Assembly (NCBI RefSeq): GCF_002078875.1 | Contig: NC_034421.1 | Coordinates: 9,692,256-9,756,255, forward strand | Length of the DNA: 64,000 bases | Source of the DNA: Numida meleagris | Lineage: Eukaryota > Chordata > Aves > Galliformes > Numididae | Reading direction: 5' to 3' | In this document: positions 12,541 to 24,840 of the stretch, one piece after another | How positions within the stretch are numbered: the stretch's first letter is position 1 | Layout of the letters: each line of letters opens with the position of its first letter | Translations under genes and position numbers: made by a program | Notes under the pieces: generated by a model | Told to the model about the DNA's origin: nothing | Database searches by the model: none | Seen by the model: the letters and a program-made list of their open reading frames with translations, nothing else

Positions 12541-15500
12541 TGGCCAGTTCAGAAATGAAAGACATCTTGCACAGAACTAATCTTGGGTGAATTTAAAACT
12601 CTGTAAGAATAATGTATAATATAAATCCGTTCTTTTCTTCACTCTTCCTAACCACCATGCAGTGGTTTTTCTTAAGAGACAGGCAGCGTAGGATCCTGGC
12701 CAGCAGAAGCAAAGCAGGATGTCTGTCCTTTGTGGAGGAAAAATGACAACTCAGATGTGAATGTAGATTTTATTCTGAAAAACACAGGCAGTTGAATTTT
12801 GTACAGAGCAATCTGCTCAAGAAAACAAGAATCTCTTTGAAGTTCTTTTTTATTGCTGCAATTTGAGAAACTGGAGTAGCTCAGAGTGCGTCACTCACTG
12901 ATACCTTTGTAGATGATAGTAAAATTTTAAGAGACTTTTACAGATTAGAGGACTTTTTTTTTAACTTGCAAGATGTATTTCACTACTAAATGGCTCATAA
13001 AATCACACCGTTTAAAATATAGATGTTTTTCATTTTAGATTTAATCTTCTTTATGTTGAGTGCTTGAGCATTACTGCAGCTACGGCACTGAGTCTTGTGA
13101 TGGCACTTGAATAGCTTCTACTCTAGAGGATTTGTACATAAATCCCAAAAATATGATGAGTGCTGTTAGAAATCTAGGGTAAAAGTCCAACTAAAATTCA
13201 CATGAGAAGGGTTCAACTCAAGCCTGATCACTAGTGACTATGCAATGAAAATCCTGACTGGATACTGAAGCCTTATGTAGTATGGTGCGAATGCGTGCTC
13301 CTGTCCTTAGGAGGACACTACGTTCTTGTCTCCCAGTTTTGCAAAAATGGGGGCATTTGTGCCTGACCCTATAAGAAGCTGTGCTCATTGGGAGAGGGTT
13401 GTTTCATATATATGAATCAGAAGACCTCCTGTAAAGGAAGGTAGGGAAATATGAATGCAAGCAGTACCTGCTTTCGCATTGTGTCCTTAGTTTTCCTTTG
13501 CGGTGGTTCCCTCAGCGTGCTATTCCTTGGGTCACAGTGTGTTTAATTTTCAGCAGTGGGTGAGCGTTGTGCTGGCTTCTTACACGTACCTGCCAGCAAG
13601 TTCTGCCTGCTGGTTTGCCACTTGCTCTCGAGGTGGCAAACACGCTTTTTATTTCTGAGCAAGCTCTTTCAGTGCTGGATGAAAAATGTAGTGTATGGGA
13701 AATTAGTTCAACTGAAAAGCAAAGTTCTGCCGAGGGGAAAATTTTCACGCTGAAAGTCTGTCATAAAATATGAGTTGCTGTGATGGGTGAATTTATAAAT
13801 TGCTGTCAAACCGGTGCTGAATGGTGTTAATATGGTTGTTTAGGGCAGTGCTCATTTAATTATTAACTGTTATGATACGATATCATTATTTCTCCTGCAT
13901 CTATCTTCTTTTATTTAGTGTGCTTTCTGCTGCTGGGATTTTCAGGGAGCTAAATCTATACAAAGCCTTCTGCTTTGAACGTGAGACTGAAGAATTATTT
14001 CTATGTCAGATTCACCAGGAGGCCACACTGCTACTACAGAAACAAATATACCATGTAAAACTGCACCAGTTTCTTGCAGATATAAAAGCACGGTGAAATG
14101 TGTGAGGAGTTTCTGGAGTAACTTTAAAGACCTCCAAAACACATCTCTCTGAGGGCTGGGATAATAGAGGTGTTAAGTGGAGGGTTCAAGAAGGAGAACT
14201 TGTAGCTGAAAACCTGGACTGAATTTCGTCTCATAGAATACACTGGGAACCAGGTTATTTCAGACCATGGATGTAGGGTGGACAGTATGCTATCTTCTGG
14301 AAGTGGCTCTCCCAGTAGGATGGGGCATGCAGTTTTTCCTCCCACTCACATGATAGCTTGGTCAGTCTCACATTGACAACCATGAGTTTGGTCATGTTGA
14401 AAATAAAAATATCCAAAGAACACCAATGCCAGTACCATCATTTTACTCACTTCCCTTTTGTGCCTGATTTTCATAAGTGTGGGAGTTTTGGGTAATGTGC
14501 AAAATGATAGATTTTTGTAATATCACAGTCCAGGGAGCACGGCCTATGTGCTCCAGTAGTTGAGACTTGTGGCAGCAAGATCCCCATATTTGTGCTTTAA
14601 ATAAAAACTGCAGTTTCTCATCACTCTTTCTGACCCTGGAGCAGTAGAAGCAATCTGTTCTCACTGAGAAACACTGAAGCTGTGTAGAACTGGAACAAAT
14701 ATAAATACGGATTTATGTTATGATTCTATGGAAAATTTTGAGAGAAAAATGTTTTTTGAGGAAAGTCTAGACCAAAAAGAATTTGTTGAATGGCTAGAAT
14801 GCATTTCTGAATCACCAAAAGGGCAGTACTTTGGAAACGAGGCTACGTGTTTCAATGACAAATGGAAAGCAATAATTAGGAATTAACAACAATATTTACT
14901 AAACTAGGTAGATTATATTAGAATTAGTAAAAACTAAATAAGGAATTTCAAACCTTCAGGGACAATGACTTGGTAGGGTTGATGTAATCATTGCTAATGA
15001 CAAGATTGCTTATAAGAAGTAGTTTTCTGTCCTTAAAACATGCAGGTTAACGTGGCGATGGAAGAAGAGGATAGGGAAAGCAAACAACGGTGCTATGTCC
15101 CATCTTAGGAGAGGTGACACTTGTAGTAGCATTCTGAGTAATAGGCTTCTGTTGACATAAATTTGTAAATAATAATAATAAAAAAATCAGTTGGATAGAT
15201 CTTCTCTTTTATAGCTGTTATACAGAGATGTGTGGTAAACAAACAGTTTTTGATTCAATGCCCAAGTCTAAAGGCAGGAAATTTGGGATTAAACCAGCAG
15301 TTTCAACAAAAGAAAAAATAAATCCTCCCCTTTTCTGTACGTTTTAGTTTGAAACCATCTAAAATGTTTTTTTTTTCCTACTTGGAGTGCTAATTAGTTT
15401 ATATACAGTTTTGAAAAACACTGAAAATCAACCAAAATTAAAAAATACACATTTTTTTTCCTTTTTAAAAATATTGAAACGAAATATTATCAACCTCCTC

Positions 15501-16071
15501 AAAGTTTTCATTACAGTTATTTGACTGAAGGCATTAGTGGAAATTATCCACGTGTCACAATGACAGTTTGCAAAGCTGCAGTGTCAGCTCAGACACTGAG
15601 GTCTGAGCGGGTGAATGAGAGTAAATATTCTGACCTCTGAGTGAGGTCCTGCTAGTGAGACCAAAGTGTGATGTTACATGCAGGTCTGATGTGGATGTAT
15701 TTAAAATGGTGCTGAAAAATTAGTGAGGTTGCACAAAATGCCAAAAAGATGATTCATAGAGTAGTATAAGTCATGCATGATGTGGAAACTACTTTAAAAA
15801 TGATGTCTGCTTGAAAAATTGTATTATTTTTAAAAAATAATATTGTACTTTCTCCTCTGTGAATACTCCCCACAATGTTCAGCATCTCCACATTAGCAAA
15901 CTGAGGCTTTACTAAACTTAACATTAAAAACTTTATGCTTTTTTACAGCATTAATGGGATTTAGCGTGTGGACTTCATCAGTGCTTCTGATGACAGGATT
16001 AGCTTGCTCATTATCTACTGGACAGCTTATTAATTTTTCACTGAACTTTTTTCTTTCCCCTTTCCTTCTAG

Positions 16072-16186
16072 GTTTATGATGAATGTGACGTGGGAAGGTA
16101 AAGATTTGTCCTTCACCGCCGATGGTTATCAGGCACACCCCAGGCTGGTGGTGATCGTACTGAACAAAGACCGTGTGTGGGAGAAG
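16072..16186 (+). CDS. GRIN2A: GRIN2A exon, end of amino-terminal domain (residues ~336-374)
   Basis: This 115-bp exon supplies the last base of the Gln codon begun in the previous exon, then 38 full codons, and ends in phase 0 at GAGAAG before GTGAGC. It encodes the carboxyl end of the amino-terminal domain and the approach to the linker to the ligand-binding domain. It contains the conserved sequon Asn-Val-Thr (human Asn340), the GKDLSF block and [13 protein letters not shown]. The mammalian residue before Trp-Glu-Lys is Glu or similar, and here it is Val. Confidence 0.97.
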
Positions 16187-19100
16187 GTGAGCATCCTCAG
16201 TAGGTGAAGGACATGAGAGGAGGTAGGAGAGACTTGGCAGAACCCTGTTAAAGACAAGCAGACAGATTAATATCATGCATGTCAATGATGATATTCTGCT
16301 GTAGCAGGTTTGTCACAACAAGTTTAGAGAAGGTAATTTTGCTTTATTCTGAGTAGATCTAGGGAATTTTAATGAGGAAAGCAACGTATCAGTGAAGATT
16401 TGCCACATGGATTTCAGAAGATTTTTGAGATGCACATTTCTCTAAAACAATTTAGCCAAATAGAATGGATGACTGAAAAAATTCCTGAAACTTGGACCTT
16501 AAGTATCTAAGTTTGCATGGATTTGTGTATCTTGACATAGTCCAGGAGATGTACAGAAGAGTCATTTTACTTTCTTGTTTTATATTTTTCAACAGATTTT
16601 AAGCAGATTTTATTCTCAATTTTAGCTCTGATGTTTTGTAGGATAGTTGTGATTCCATGCATTAAAAACAGATGCCTTGGTATTTATTTGTACTGTGGAA
16701 AAAAAAAAAAAAACAGATGTATCATACCCCCAGATTTATTTTAAATTCATAAAGCATGACTGTGCATTATCTAAATTGCTGCTGAAATCTATGAACTCTT
16801 TTGTCTTATATTTTTAGGATCTCATAAATCCTCAATTCCAGTTTTTAAGACTGTCAGATTCTTCATGATGTTGAATAATGATTACAAAATAAGAATTATT
16901 CAGTGTAGGACATCTCTGTAAAAATGCTAGGCATGCAAAACATAGAGAGTAGTCCTAGATAATGCTGTGTGCTTCTTGACGTTCACTTGATGCAGATTTA
17001 ATTCTCTGGGTTTAATTCTATCCAAATGTGTCTGTCGGAATCTTTGGAGAATCCATTGCTTAGTAACCATTATGAGAATTACTTATCCAATTTTAAAACT
17101 CTGCAACAGTCTACATACCACATATAATGCTCTGGAAAAGTATTATCCTACATTGGGAATTTTAGTATGGCACCAAGGGCAGAAAATGGTTATATGGGGA
17201 GACAGCAACTCTTATGGTGTCATAAATCTTGATACTTCTCTAAAGAGAGCACTCACGTGACAAAGGGATATAGGTTAAATGCTCTTGAAAACTGAGCAAA
17301 TAAATGCTGAACATATGCACCAGTAATACTTCCAAGAAATAACTTGAGCCACTTTTAACTTTCGATGTCTCCCATATGAGAGCATGGATGTTTTAGTCCA
17401 GCTTTTGCTGTAGCTAACTGAGCATATTGCATGGCAGCAGTCTATGCTCCACCTGCTGCACTGGGCTACAGTTTTCAGCTGGTGTGTATGAGGTGTTTTT
17501 AGAAGGAAAAAAAAGTGACTGGGGGGACACTGCTGCCCAGAAAATGTTATACATCTACTCCCAGCTTCTACATAGATTTAGAGCCCTTTTGGTAGAAGCC
17601 AGATGAGATAAGTTGGTAGAGAAAGCCTGCCCCTAGCTGCAGTTTTGTCTGCTTCTCTATCATAGGACTATGGGAAGGCAGCCAGGTTTAATTATGTCAG
17701 AGCGGAGAAGTGAAAGGCAGCCAAGAACGGGCTGTCACCACCAGAATTATTCTTCTGACCACAAGCTGATCCCTGCCTCCATGGATGAAGACAAATAAAC
17801 TGACTAATCAATTATCCTAGCAAGCGGGAGGCAACTCTTAGCCGTATCAGAGCACCCCACATTTATAGCAGTGGAATTCCACTCTGCACTTCAGAAATAA
17901 CAGAAATGTTCCTCTGATTAGACACACGAGGAGGTTCTTGCCCAGCCCTGGTTTATTTGAACATCTCTGTGGTGCAATATTGATGTTCTTTCCAAGTTTC
18001 CTTCCTCACTTCATATCTTGTAGGAAAAAGGAGAAAGAAATTGGCTTTCTCATTGTACTGTTTTGCTCAGTTTCAAAACTGACATCTGTGGTCCAACATT
18101 TCCTGCTTTGAGTTTCCTGACAAGAGCATGTTTTTACTTCTGATTACAGTATTTCAATTAGTATCGCAGAACTGTTTTACTGAAGTCTTATTAAATATTC
18201 TCAGTCATAGATGGAAAACATCAAATCCTAGAATCTAATTAAATGATTTGCTCATGTGAAAAACTGCCAATGCAACAGTCTGCTAATCCTTGTAATGTAA
18301 GTAACATAGAAAAAATTGTGAGTACTTACTCTATTGTTTATGGAAGTAAGAGTAATTGTGTTTTATGTGAAAATATTTTTATCCAGTATCCTCTTGAAAG
18401 TACAAGATTTAATATGAAAACTCAATTTTATTTGGTTTTAGGTAATAATCGACTTTTATTTAAGCACAGTTTTCCTTGGTTTCTAAATTGATATACTTGA
18501 TTCAAGGCTTGAGGTTATAGAAAATTCGTTCAAGCATAGTTGAAGAGCATATATCTTACCCCTGGGAAAATAAGTCCCTTTTTCCTTTGCAGATGACTCA
18601 GTATCAAAACTTTGAAATAGAAACTTTACATATAAATGGGGTTGACTGAGGAATTTGTCCCATATCTGATTCTGAAAAAAGCTGGTTGGATGATAATAGT
18701 TTGAAGACTGAAAATCACTTTTGGGCATGTTCTGCAGGAATCCAGCAAGATATTTTGACAGATCGTTGAGCAGCTGCTCGAACTTCTGTCATCAACATTC
18801 ATATTCTCCCTGCTAATCTTGACAGGCAACAGGGTTGCTGCTTTCAGACAAGAGATTTTTAAGAAGACAATCTTAATGTTTCAATGAAACTTAATATATT
18901 TGCCAGTGCTGCCCAATGATCACCAAAGATCTGCAGCAGCACTGTCTTAAACTGAAGAAAACCTCAGTGGTCCAGCAGTACCAGCTGCACATCCCCATTA
19001 AGCTCATCTCAGTGTGGTGTAGCCTTTGAGTCTCACCCTGCCTGCTCACCGAGTTGCTGACTTCTCAGGCTATTAGTTTTTGTTTCATTTTGGTTTTTTT

Positions 19101-20061
19101 TCTCCTTAAATTGGGAAAATTAACTGACATAAAAGCAATCAACCCAATATTAAAATTATATACTAGAATATAAATAGCAATGGCAAAAATCAGGTTAACT
19201 TTAATTATCTGTGTGTACGATGTACATTAAATAAGGTTGGGAGGACTGTGTTGCATTTAGAGATCGTATTCCATCTGTAAAGATGAATTCCCATATAAAA
19301 AAAGTTTTATTGGTGCTATCCAATTAATAGAGGTGAAGTTAGCTTGAGGGTGTCAGTATTTTCTTCTCTCTTCTGAGAACTAATTGTTGTACCGATACTG
19401 ACTGAAGTTGTAGATTTCTGATTTACTCTTTCCTTTAGTGAGCATGACTGCAGTAGGCAAGTTACAGTTTGTACAGTACTGTTTGGATCACAAGCAAAAC
19501 TGTTGATGTAGAGAAGGAAGTGAACACCTTCTTGGTCCTATGCAAAAAAAAAAAAGTCTTCAGAAGTGTTGGGAGAGTTTCTGAGATATAAAAGTAATGT
19601 ATTTTTTGCCATCTATTAATTTTTACAAGAAGCAAGTGTAGCAGAAAATACATGGCGCTGGAAGAACTTATATCCAAGTTTATTCCAAATGTAACCAAAG
19701 ATTTTTAACTTTATATTAATACAAGAATTAATGTAGAACTTGAATTTGCTCTCATAAACTAACATATGCCAGATTTACAAGCCCTGTGTGAGATTGTACA
19801 TATTTGTATCTAGGAAGGAATGAGTAGGCAGAGAGTGTGCTGTTCCTGCCTGGAATAAATGGACCAAGGTCTTCACAGAGAGCTCCATCTGTCTACTGAC
19901 ATCCACTTTCATGTGGCTGAGAAAAGACAACTGTCAGATGAAAGGGTATAGATGAAACTTCACTGGACAAAAACTGGAAAGCCTAACACTGGGTCAAACT
20001 TCTGACAGAGGTTTTTGTCAAAGTACTGTGATAATAAACCATCATTGAGTTGTTACAGGGT

Positions 20062-20090
20062 GGGGTTTTTTTTTGGGGGGGGGGGGGGTG
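20062..20090 (+). repeat. T9/G14 homopolymer tract
   Basis: GGGG, nine T and then fourteen G (20075-20088) lie about 45 bp before the start of a CR1 fragment. This is low-complexity sequence prone to length change and sequencing error, and a possible G-quadruplex. Confidence 0.8.
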
Positions 20091-20135
20091 TGGAATTTTG
20101 TGCAGAGCTATGTTCATGACAGCTGAAGGATCATT

Positions 20136-20493
20136 CCAGGGAGACCCTTATGGTGGCCTTCCCATACCTAAAGGGCCTACAGGAAGGCTAGTGGGTGGAC
20201 TCTGGCAGGGAGTTTGGTGATAGGAGAAGGGGTAATGGTTTTAAACTAGAAGGAGGTAGATTTAGATCAGCAATTAGGAAGAAATTCTTTACTCAGAGGG
20301 TGGTGAGGCACTGGCACAGGCTGCCCACAGAAGCTATGGGTGCCCCATCCCTGGAATTGCTCAGTGCCAGGCTGGGGGGTCCCTGGGCAGCCTGGTCCAG
20401 TTGGAGGTGTCCCTGCCTATGACAGGTGCTTGGAGCTAGACCATCTTTAAGGTCCCTTACAACTCAAACTGTTCTATAATCCTATGATGATGA
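20136..20493 (+). mobile_element. CR1 LINE, 3' ~360 bp
   Basis: The sense-strand CR1 3' region begins near TCCAGGGAGACCC and TGGCCTTCCCATACCTAAAG. It contains a 75-codon open stretch that includes AIRKKFFTQRVVRHWHRLP and a following APSLELLSARLGG block. It ends with AAGGTCCCTTACAACTC and TTCTATAATCCTATGATGAT. It is 5'-truncated and non-autonomous, and lies in the sense orientation of GRIN2A. Confidence 0.88.
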
Positions 20494-23400
20494 TGTCTTG
20501 GGATAGACATTTGCTAAAATTAATGAGTAAATATATATATATTAACTACAATGCATGATATAATGGTGTACCGTTTGTCAGTAGCTCTGCGGCCTAAGCT
20601 GATGCCCATAGCAGATGCAGCATGCCCTTAACATGTCAGGTTATCTTTCTCCTTGTTTCATTCTTGTCACTTAAGGTTTTTAGTCTTACTGTAAATATCC
20701 CTATCCCGACATTGTTGAGTGAAAGTTGTTTGTATATTGTTTCTGTATCAGTGAGCTTTAATTTGGTCAAAGGAAAGGCCTTTAAGCTTTTACTGTGCTG
20801 GATTTTTTGAATTACAGCAATTATTATGCAACATTTCTTAAATCCTGTATTCCCAAGAATGAAGATTCCTTTCTTATTTCTGTTTTCTTCCTTCCTGTTT
20901 GTTTATCATCTCTGTGGGTATTTAATTTTCCTTTGAGCCCTCATGGTCGCCAGTGTTGGTGCTTTTCTGTCAGTGTAAGGAGCAGCCATAAGGGAAGAGC
21001 AGAACATTTGCATACCCCATGTGAGATTTTGCACTAATTTTTGAAAACTTCAAAGTCTTCAAATGGACATCTTCAACTAAGGCTGTAAACTGTTCCCTAT
21101 TAATAAGAAATGAAAATGCTCATGTCATATTTTGTCATTTAAATTGAGAATGTCATTGTGAAATGTGAACCTTGACCAGCACAAAGCAACACAAAGGTGT
21201 GCAGCAGAAGGTACACAACAGATGCTGGTTCTGGAGAAAGGATTTTTCTTGTGTGCTTTGTTCTGCTGCTACTTGTTATTACTTATCAGACAAAGTCGAT
21301 TTATGCTCCCTAGTTACTGACATGACACTTGCCTTGTAAGTGGAAATGGATGGACAAATAATAGCAACAAATAGTTTTCCTATAAAGCAAGATGAGTTAG
21401 ATTTTGCATCTGCTCAGCATTATTTTCCTCACAAAAGTGTGACAGATCAAAAAGTATGTTTGCAATATATGTGTGTTCAGTGTAGAGAAAGCATCACTGT
21501 TTTTTTTTGGTTTTTTTTGCCTTTTTAAAGGTTTATTTGGGTAATCCTGTGAGTGCATTTAGCATCTGTGTTGTCGTGTAACGTTTTCCCTTACAAAAGG
21601 ATGATGGCTGTGTATTACGTACAGTTCCCATCTGCTGGGAAGAGGGTGATGGGACCGAGTTATTTGTTTGTTTTCTCCGAGATGTGCTGGTGTGACAGAC
21701 TTTCTTTTTGTGCCAGTGCTGGCATGCAAAAGAGAATGCTCTTCTCTTTTCTCTCTTCGCTCAGGATCTGGGCTTTCTCTGTTTCTCTCATTCCTTGAGG
21801 GTGTGTGGTTAGGGTTATACCAACCATCTACATGTTATTTAGAGACTGTTTTAGGGTGCAGCAGGAGAGGGTACTCTGCAATGTACAATAATGAGTAGTT
21901 CTGCAGGTTTTCTTTCTTAGACTAGCTGTATTTCTGTTGCTGTTCAGAAAACCACACCAAACAGTTCATTATTGGCCTCTTCAGCTGTGATCTTCAGAAA
22001 ATTAATAGGCATAAACAAGGTGGCCAAAGTACAAAAATAACACATGCTATTTGTAAGGTACTTTAGACAAGAGTGAATGAGATGAGGACCCTGTGGTTGC
22101 TAATTCAGGCTGATGTTAAACCAACTCTTCCATACTCTATGCTATTTTCTGTTTTTCCCTCTCTATTAAGCAAAAGGGAAAATTCCAGACTGCATATAAA
22201 GAGGAAATAGAAAAGAATGTAGATATTTAAAAGAAACGTAGTGATAGATGTACATATTTTTATAATGGGAGCACTAGTTTCAAGTCCATGCTTGAAAGCT
22301 TTGTAGTTTTCGCACCTACAATAGTGAACTAAACCCTTTACTTTTATATGTGAAGGAACTGTCTATATGTATGTATGTGTTTGTTTATTGTAAGAGTCAC
22401 AGTCTTCTGGCCATATGTAAGAGGTTTTATAATTTGGGACAGGATCTTTCCCAAAACTAATTCTATTGCTCTCTTTTCAAAAGCAGGTCATCTTCCACAT
22501 TTCTCTAGGATCAAGACCACGCACTACTATGTCAGCAATCCAAGTAGGAATGACAGAAATTTATCATAAACATTTAGGTATTTCATGGCTTTTCCACAAG
22601 TAGGGTAAAGTTTATTTAGGTGCAGATTATGACAGTTCCCTAGCAGAGAACGTCTGTACTTTTCTTTTTTAACATTTTCCTCAGCTTGAATTTTCTGGTT
22701 TGAAAACATTGCCATGTTTATTACTTTCAACTTCATCTCAGTGCATTTTTACATTCCTCCTCTGTTTTTGAATCTAGCAACACAGATATACCATAGCATC
22801 TGCGGAAAATAAGCTCATTTTCAATTTAATTATTCTAGTAATGTTAATTGAATTCTTAGGAGGCTTAGGCAGAATGAGAACTCTCCTAGACATGTTCCTA
22901 TGGTCTTTTCGCTCTAAACTTGCTATTTTCTTCTCTGTAGCTCAGTTTGCTACAGACTGTAACTGTATGTAGTTAATTGAGTTTAAGTTCGGAACATAAA
23001 TCAAAATTTCAGACCTGTCTTTGAACCATTCGGTAGTTCCATCTTTTGTATTGCATAATCCAGAAGTCCAAATACTCCTTCTCTGCTTTATTTAATGCTC
23101 AATTAAATGTCTGTCATTCTAAAAAAAAGTCATACTATCTAAATGAAAAAGAGATTTTAAAGAACACATTTTTTAAAAGTAGCTATATTTTTCCTATGTT
23201 CTACGAGTGCCTAGTGGTGCTAAGGAAATGATTCCTCGTCAGATGAGATTTTAAGAGCTCATAGTTGAAGGTGAAGATGGCCTTGTGTTACACTTAAATG
23301 AAGATGGATTTCAGATATTTTTAATCTTCTAGGAAAGATGAGAGGGAGGCAGGTGAAACTCAGCAAACTGCCCTGATTCATCTACAATTCCTGTCATTAG

Positions 23401-23903
23401 GGAGTGGCTGCACCAAGTATAGATGTTGCATTTTATTTTGGCTTCATTTTAAATTAAAGATGGCTGTGCCTGCCACACCAGCCCAAATACCTGAGATTCA
23501 CCTTGATGCAGCTGGAATACATCTCTGGCTACCTAACATTAATGAGCTGTGCTTTCAGCTGACTCTCTGAGCTAGTAGAAATGATTTTCTAACCCACACT
23601 AAGTTTTGAAATCAGAAAACAGTGTTTCTATTCTGTTTCAGAGAAAAAAAAAGTTGCAATTTCAAGTTCTATGAGTCAAAAGCTCAAGCAAAAAAAAAAA
23701 AAACCAGAAACCAATTAAGGAAGTTGAAATTCTTTTATTAAATGTATCCCTTCATATTCTGATAAATTAGGACATATTTCTAGACAGCAAGTCCAGAACT
23801 ATACATGCAATGTCTTCATTGAAACACCTTTCTTTTTACAAGATATTTCAAGTGGTGTTTCTATCTTTTGAACAGCAAAAAAGCCCACTTTCTGATCTGT
23901 TCT

Positions 23904-23985
23904 CTTATAGAATAGAGTAGAATAAATAGTTCAGGTGGAAGGGACATTCAAAGTTTATCTAGTTCAGCTGCCTGCCCACTTCAGT
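23904..23985 (-). mobile_element. Probable CR1-like 3'-end remnant
   Basis: TTATAGAATAGAGTAGAATA, then GGTGGAAGGGACATTCAAAG, then TCTAGTTCAGCTGCCTGCC, has the layout of a reverse-complemented CR1 3' terminus (tail repeats, a GGAAGGGACC-like block, an ATCTAGTCCA-like block). It is diverged, and the subfamily is not assignable by eye. Confidence 0.55.
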
Positions 23986-23995
23986 TCTTTCCAAT

Positions 23996-24076
23996 TTGCT
24001 TCAATTTTCTTTCAAATTCAAATTACTTTCAAATCAAATTTAATTCATATTTCTTTCAATGTTTCTTCTTTCAAGT
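23996..24076 (+). repeat. TTTCAA-rich degenerate repeat tract
   Basis: About eight occurrences of TTTCAA or TTCAA, often as TTCTTTCAA, fall in 80 bases. They are irregularly spaced, so this is an imperfect short-unit expansion directly after the CR1-like remnant. Confidence 0.6.
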
Positions 24077-24757
24077 GGAAAAAATTTCTTTCAGGAAAGG
24101 AGGGCAATGAAAATTAAGTTCAGCAAAATTCTCTTATACCCATCTCACAACTTATCAAAATAGAATTTTGGCAGCTTGGCCTTTGTAGTGTTTTAACTCT
24201 CTCGTTGGCCTCTTGTCTCTGGCTGCCTTTTATTCCAAGTGGTGATGGCTTGAAGACTGTGGAGATAAGTGAATACTTCTGAATGGCAGAGTTCACTTGA
24301 GATTGGTTAAGCACAAATTGGGATTTTTAGGCTGCAGATGGAATGAATAAGATTCTTCACTGTAGTAACAGGATTTCCACAGTAGAGACAGTGTGTTTCA
24401 ATCCTACCTATTACTTTACCATGATTTATTTTTGTATATATCCTAGTCTTTGGTTAGCTAGGAAAATTATGTCAGGTCTCTCTTAAGAATACGTAGAGTT
24501 ACTGCTTACTCCTTTAGATTCCTGTTTTGTGAAACATAAGAAAGAACAAAGTTTATTTCAAAAGTTTTCATACAGCTAGTCCAGGCAGGAGTATCTAGCA
24601 ACAACTTTGTCTAATCTGCACTTAAGTTCATTAGCTGGTTTGGTGCAAAGGCTGTGTGCTGCCAGCATTGATCAGAGTGTGGCTTGGGCAGATAAATCAT
24701 TTTCTGTTAGAATACAGAGTTGAAGGGTATGTGGTTTAGTACCAGATCTGGAGGTTA

Positions 24758-24840
24758 GTGGCCCTGCCTGTGGCAGGGGGGTTGGAACTTGATGATCCTT
24801 GGGGTCCCTTCCAACCCAAGCCATTCTATGATTTTATGGT
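24758..24840 (+). mobile_element. CR1 LINE 3'-terminal fragment
   Basis: GGCCCTGCCTGTGGCAGGGG, then GTTGGAACTTGATGATCCTT, then GGTCCCTTCCAACCCAAGCC and ATTCTATGATTTTATGG is a textbook CR1 3' end in the sense orientation. Only about 80 bp remain. Confidence 0.88.

Larger units (their letters stand above)
4609..16071 (+). other. GRIN2A: GRIN2A intron, 11,463 bp
   Basis: The donor is GTAAGG and the acceptor is TTTCCTTCTAG. It holds the CR1 mosaic at 8676-9925, an 11-bp-arm inverted repeat at 7944-7971, a G-run at 8549-8564, an A/C-rich low-complexity tract near 10478-10525 and an AT tract at 12463-12540. Other reading frames inside are short and show no family resemblance. GC-richer patches near 5880-6010 and 10740-11100 could not be assigned. 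Confidence 0.85.

Noticed and set aside
15893..16285. 130-codon minus-strand frame overlapping the 115-bp GRIN2A exon
   Set aside because: It is partly the antisense shadow of the conserved exon and has no independent evidence of coding.
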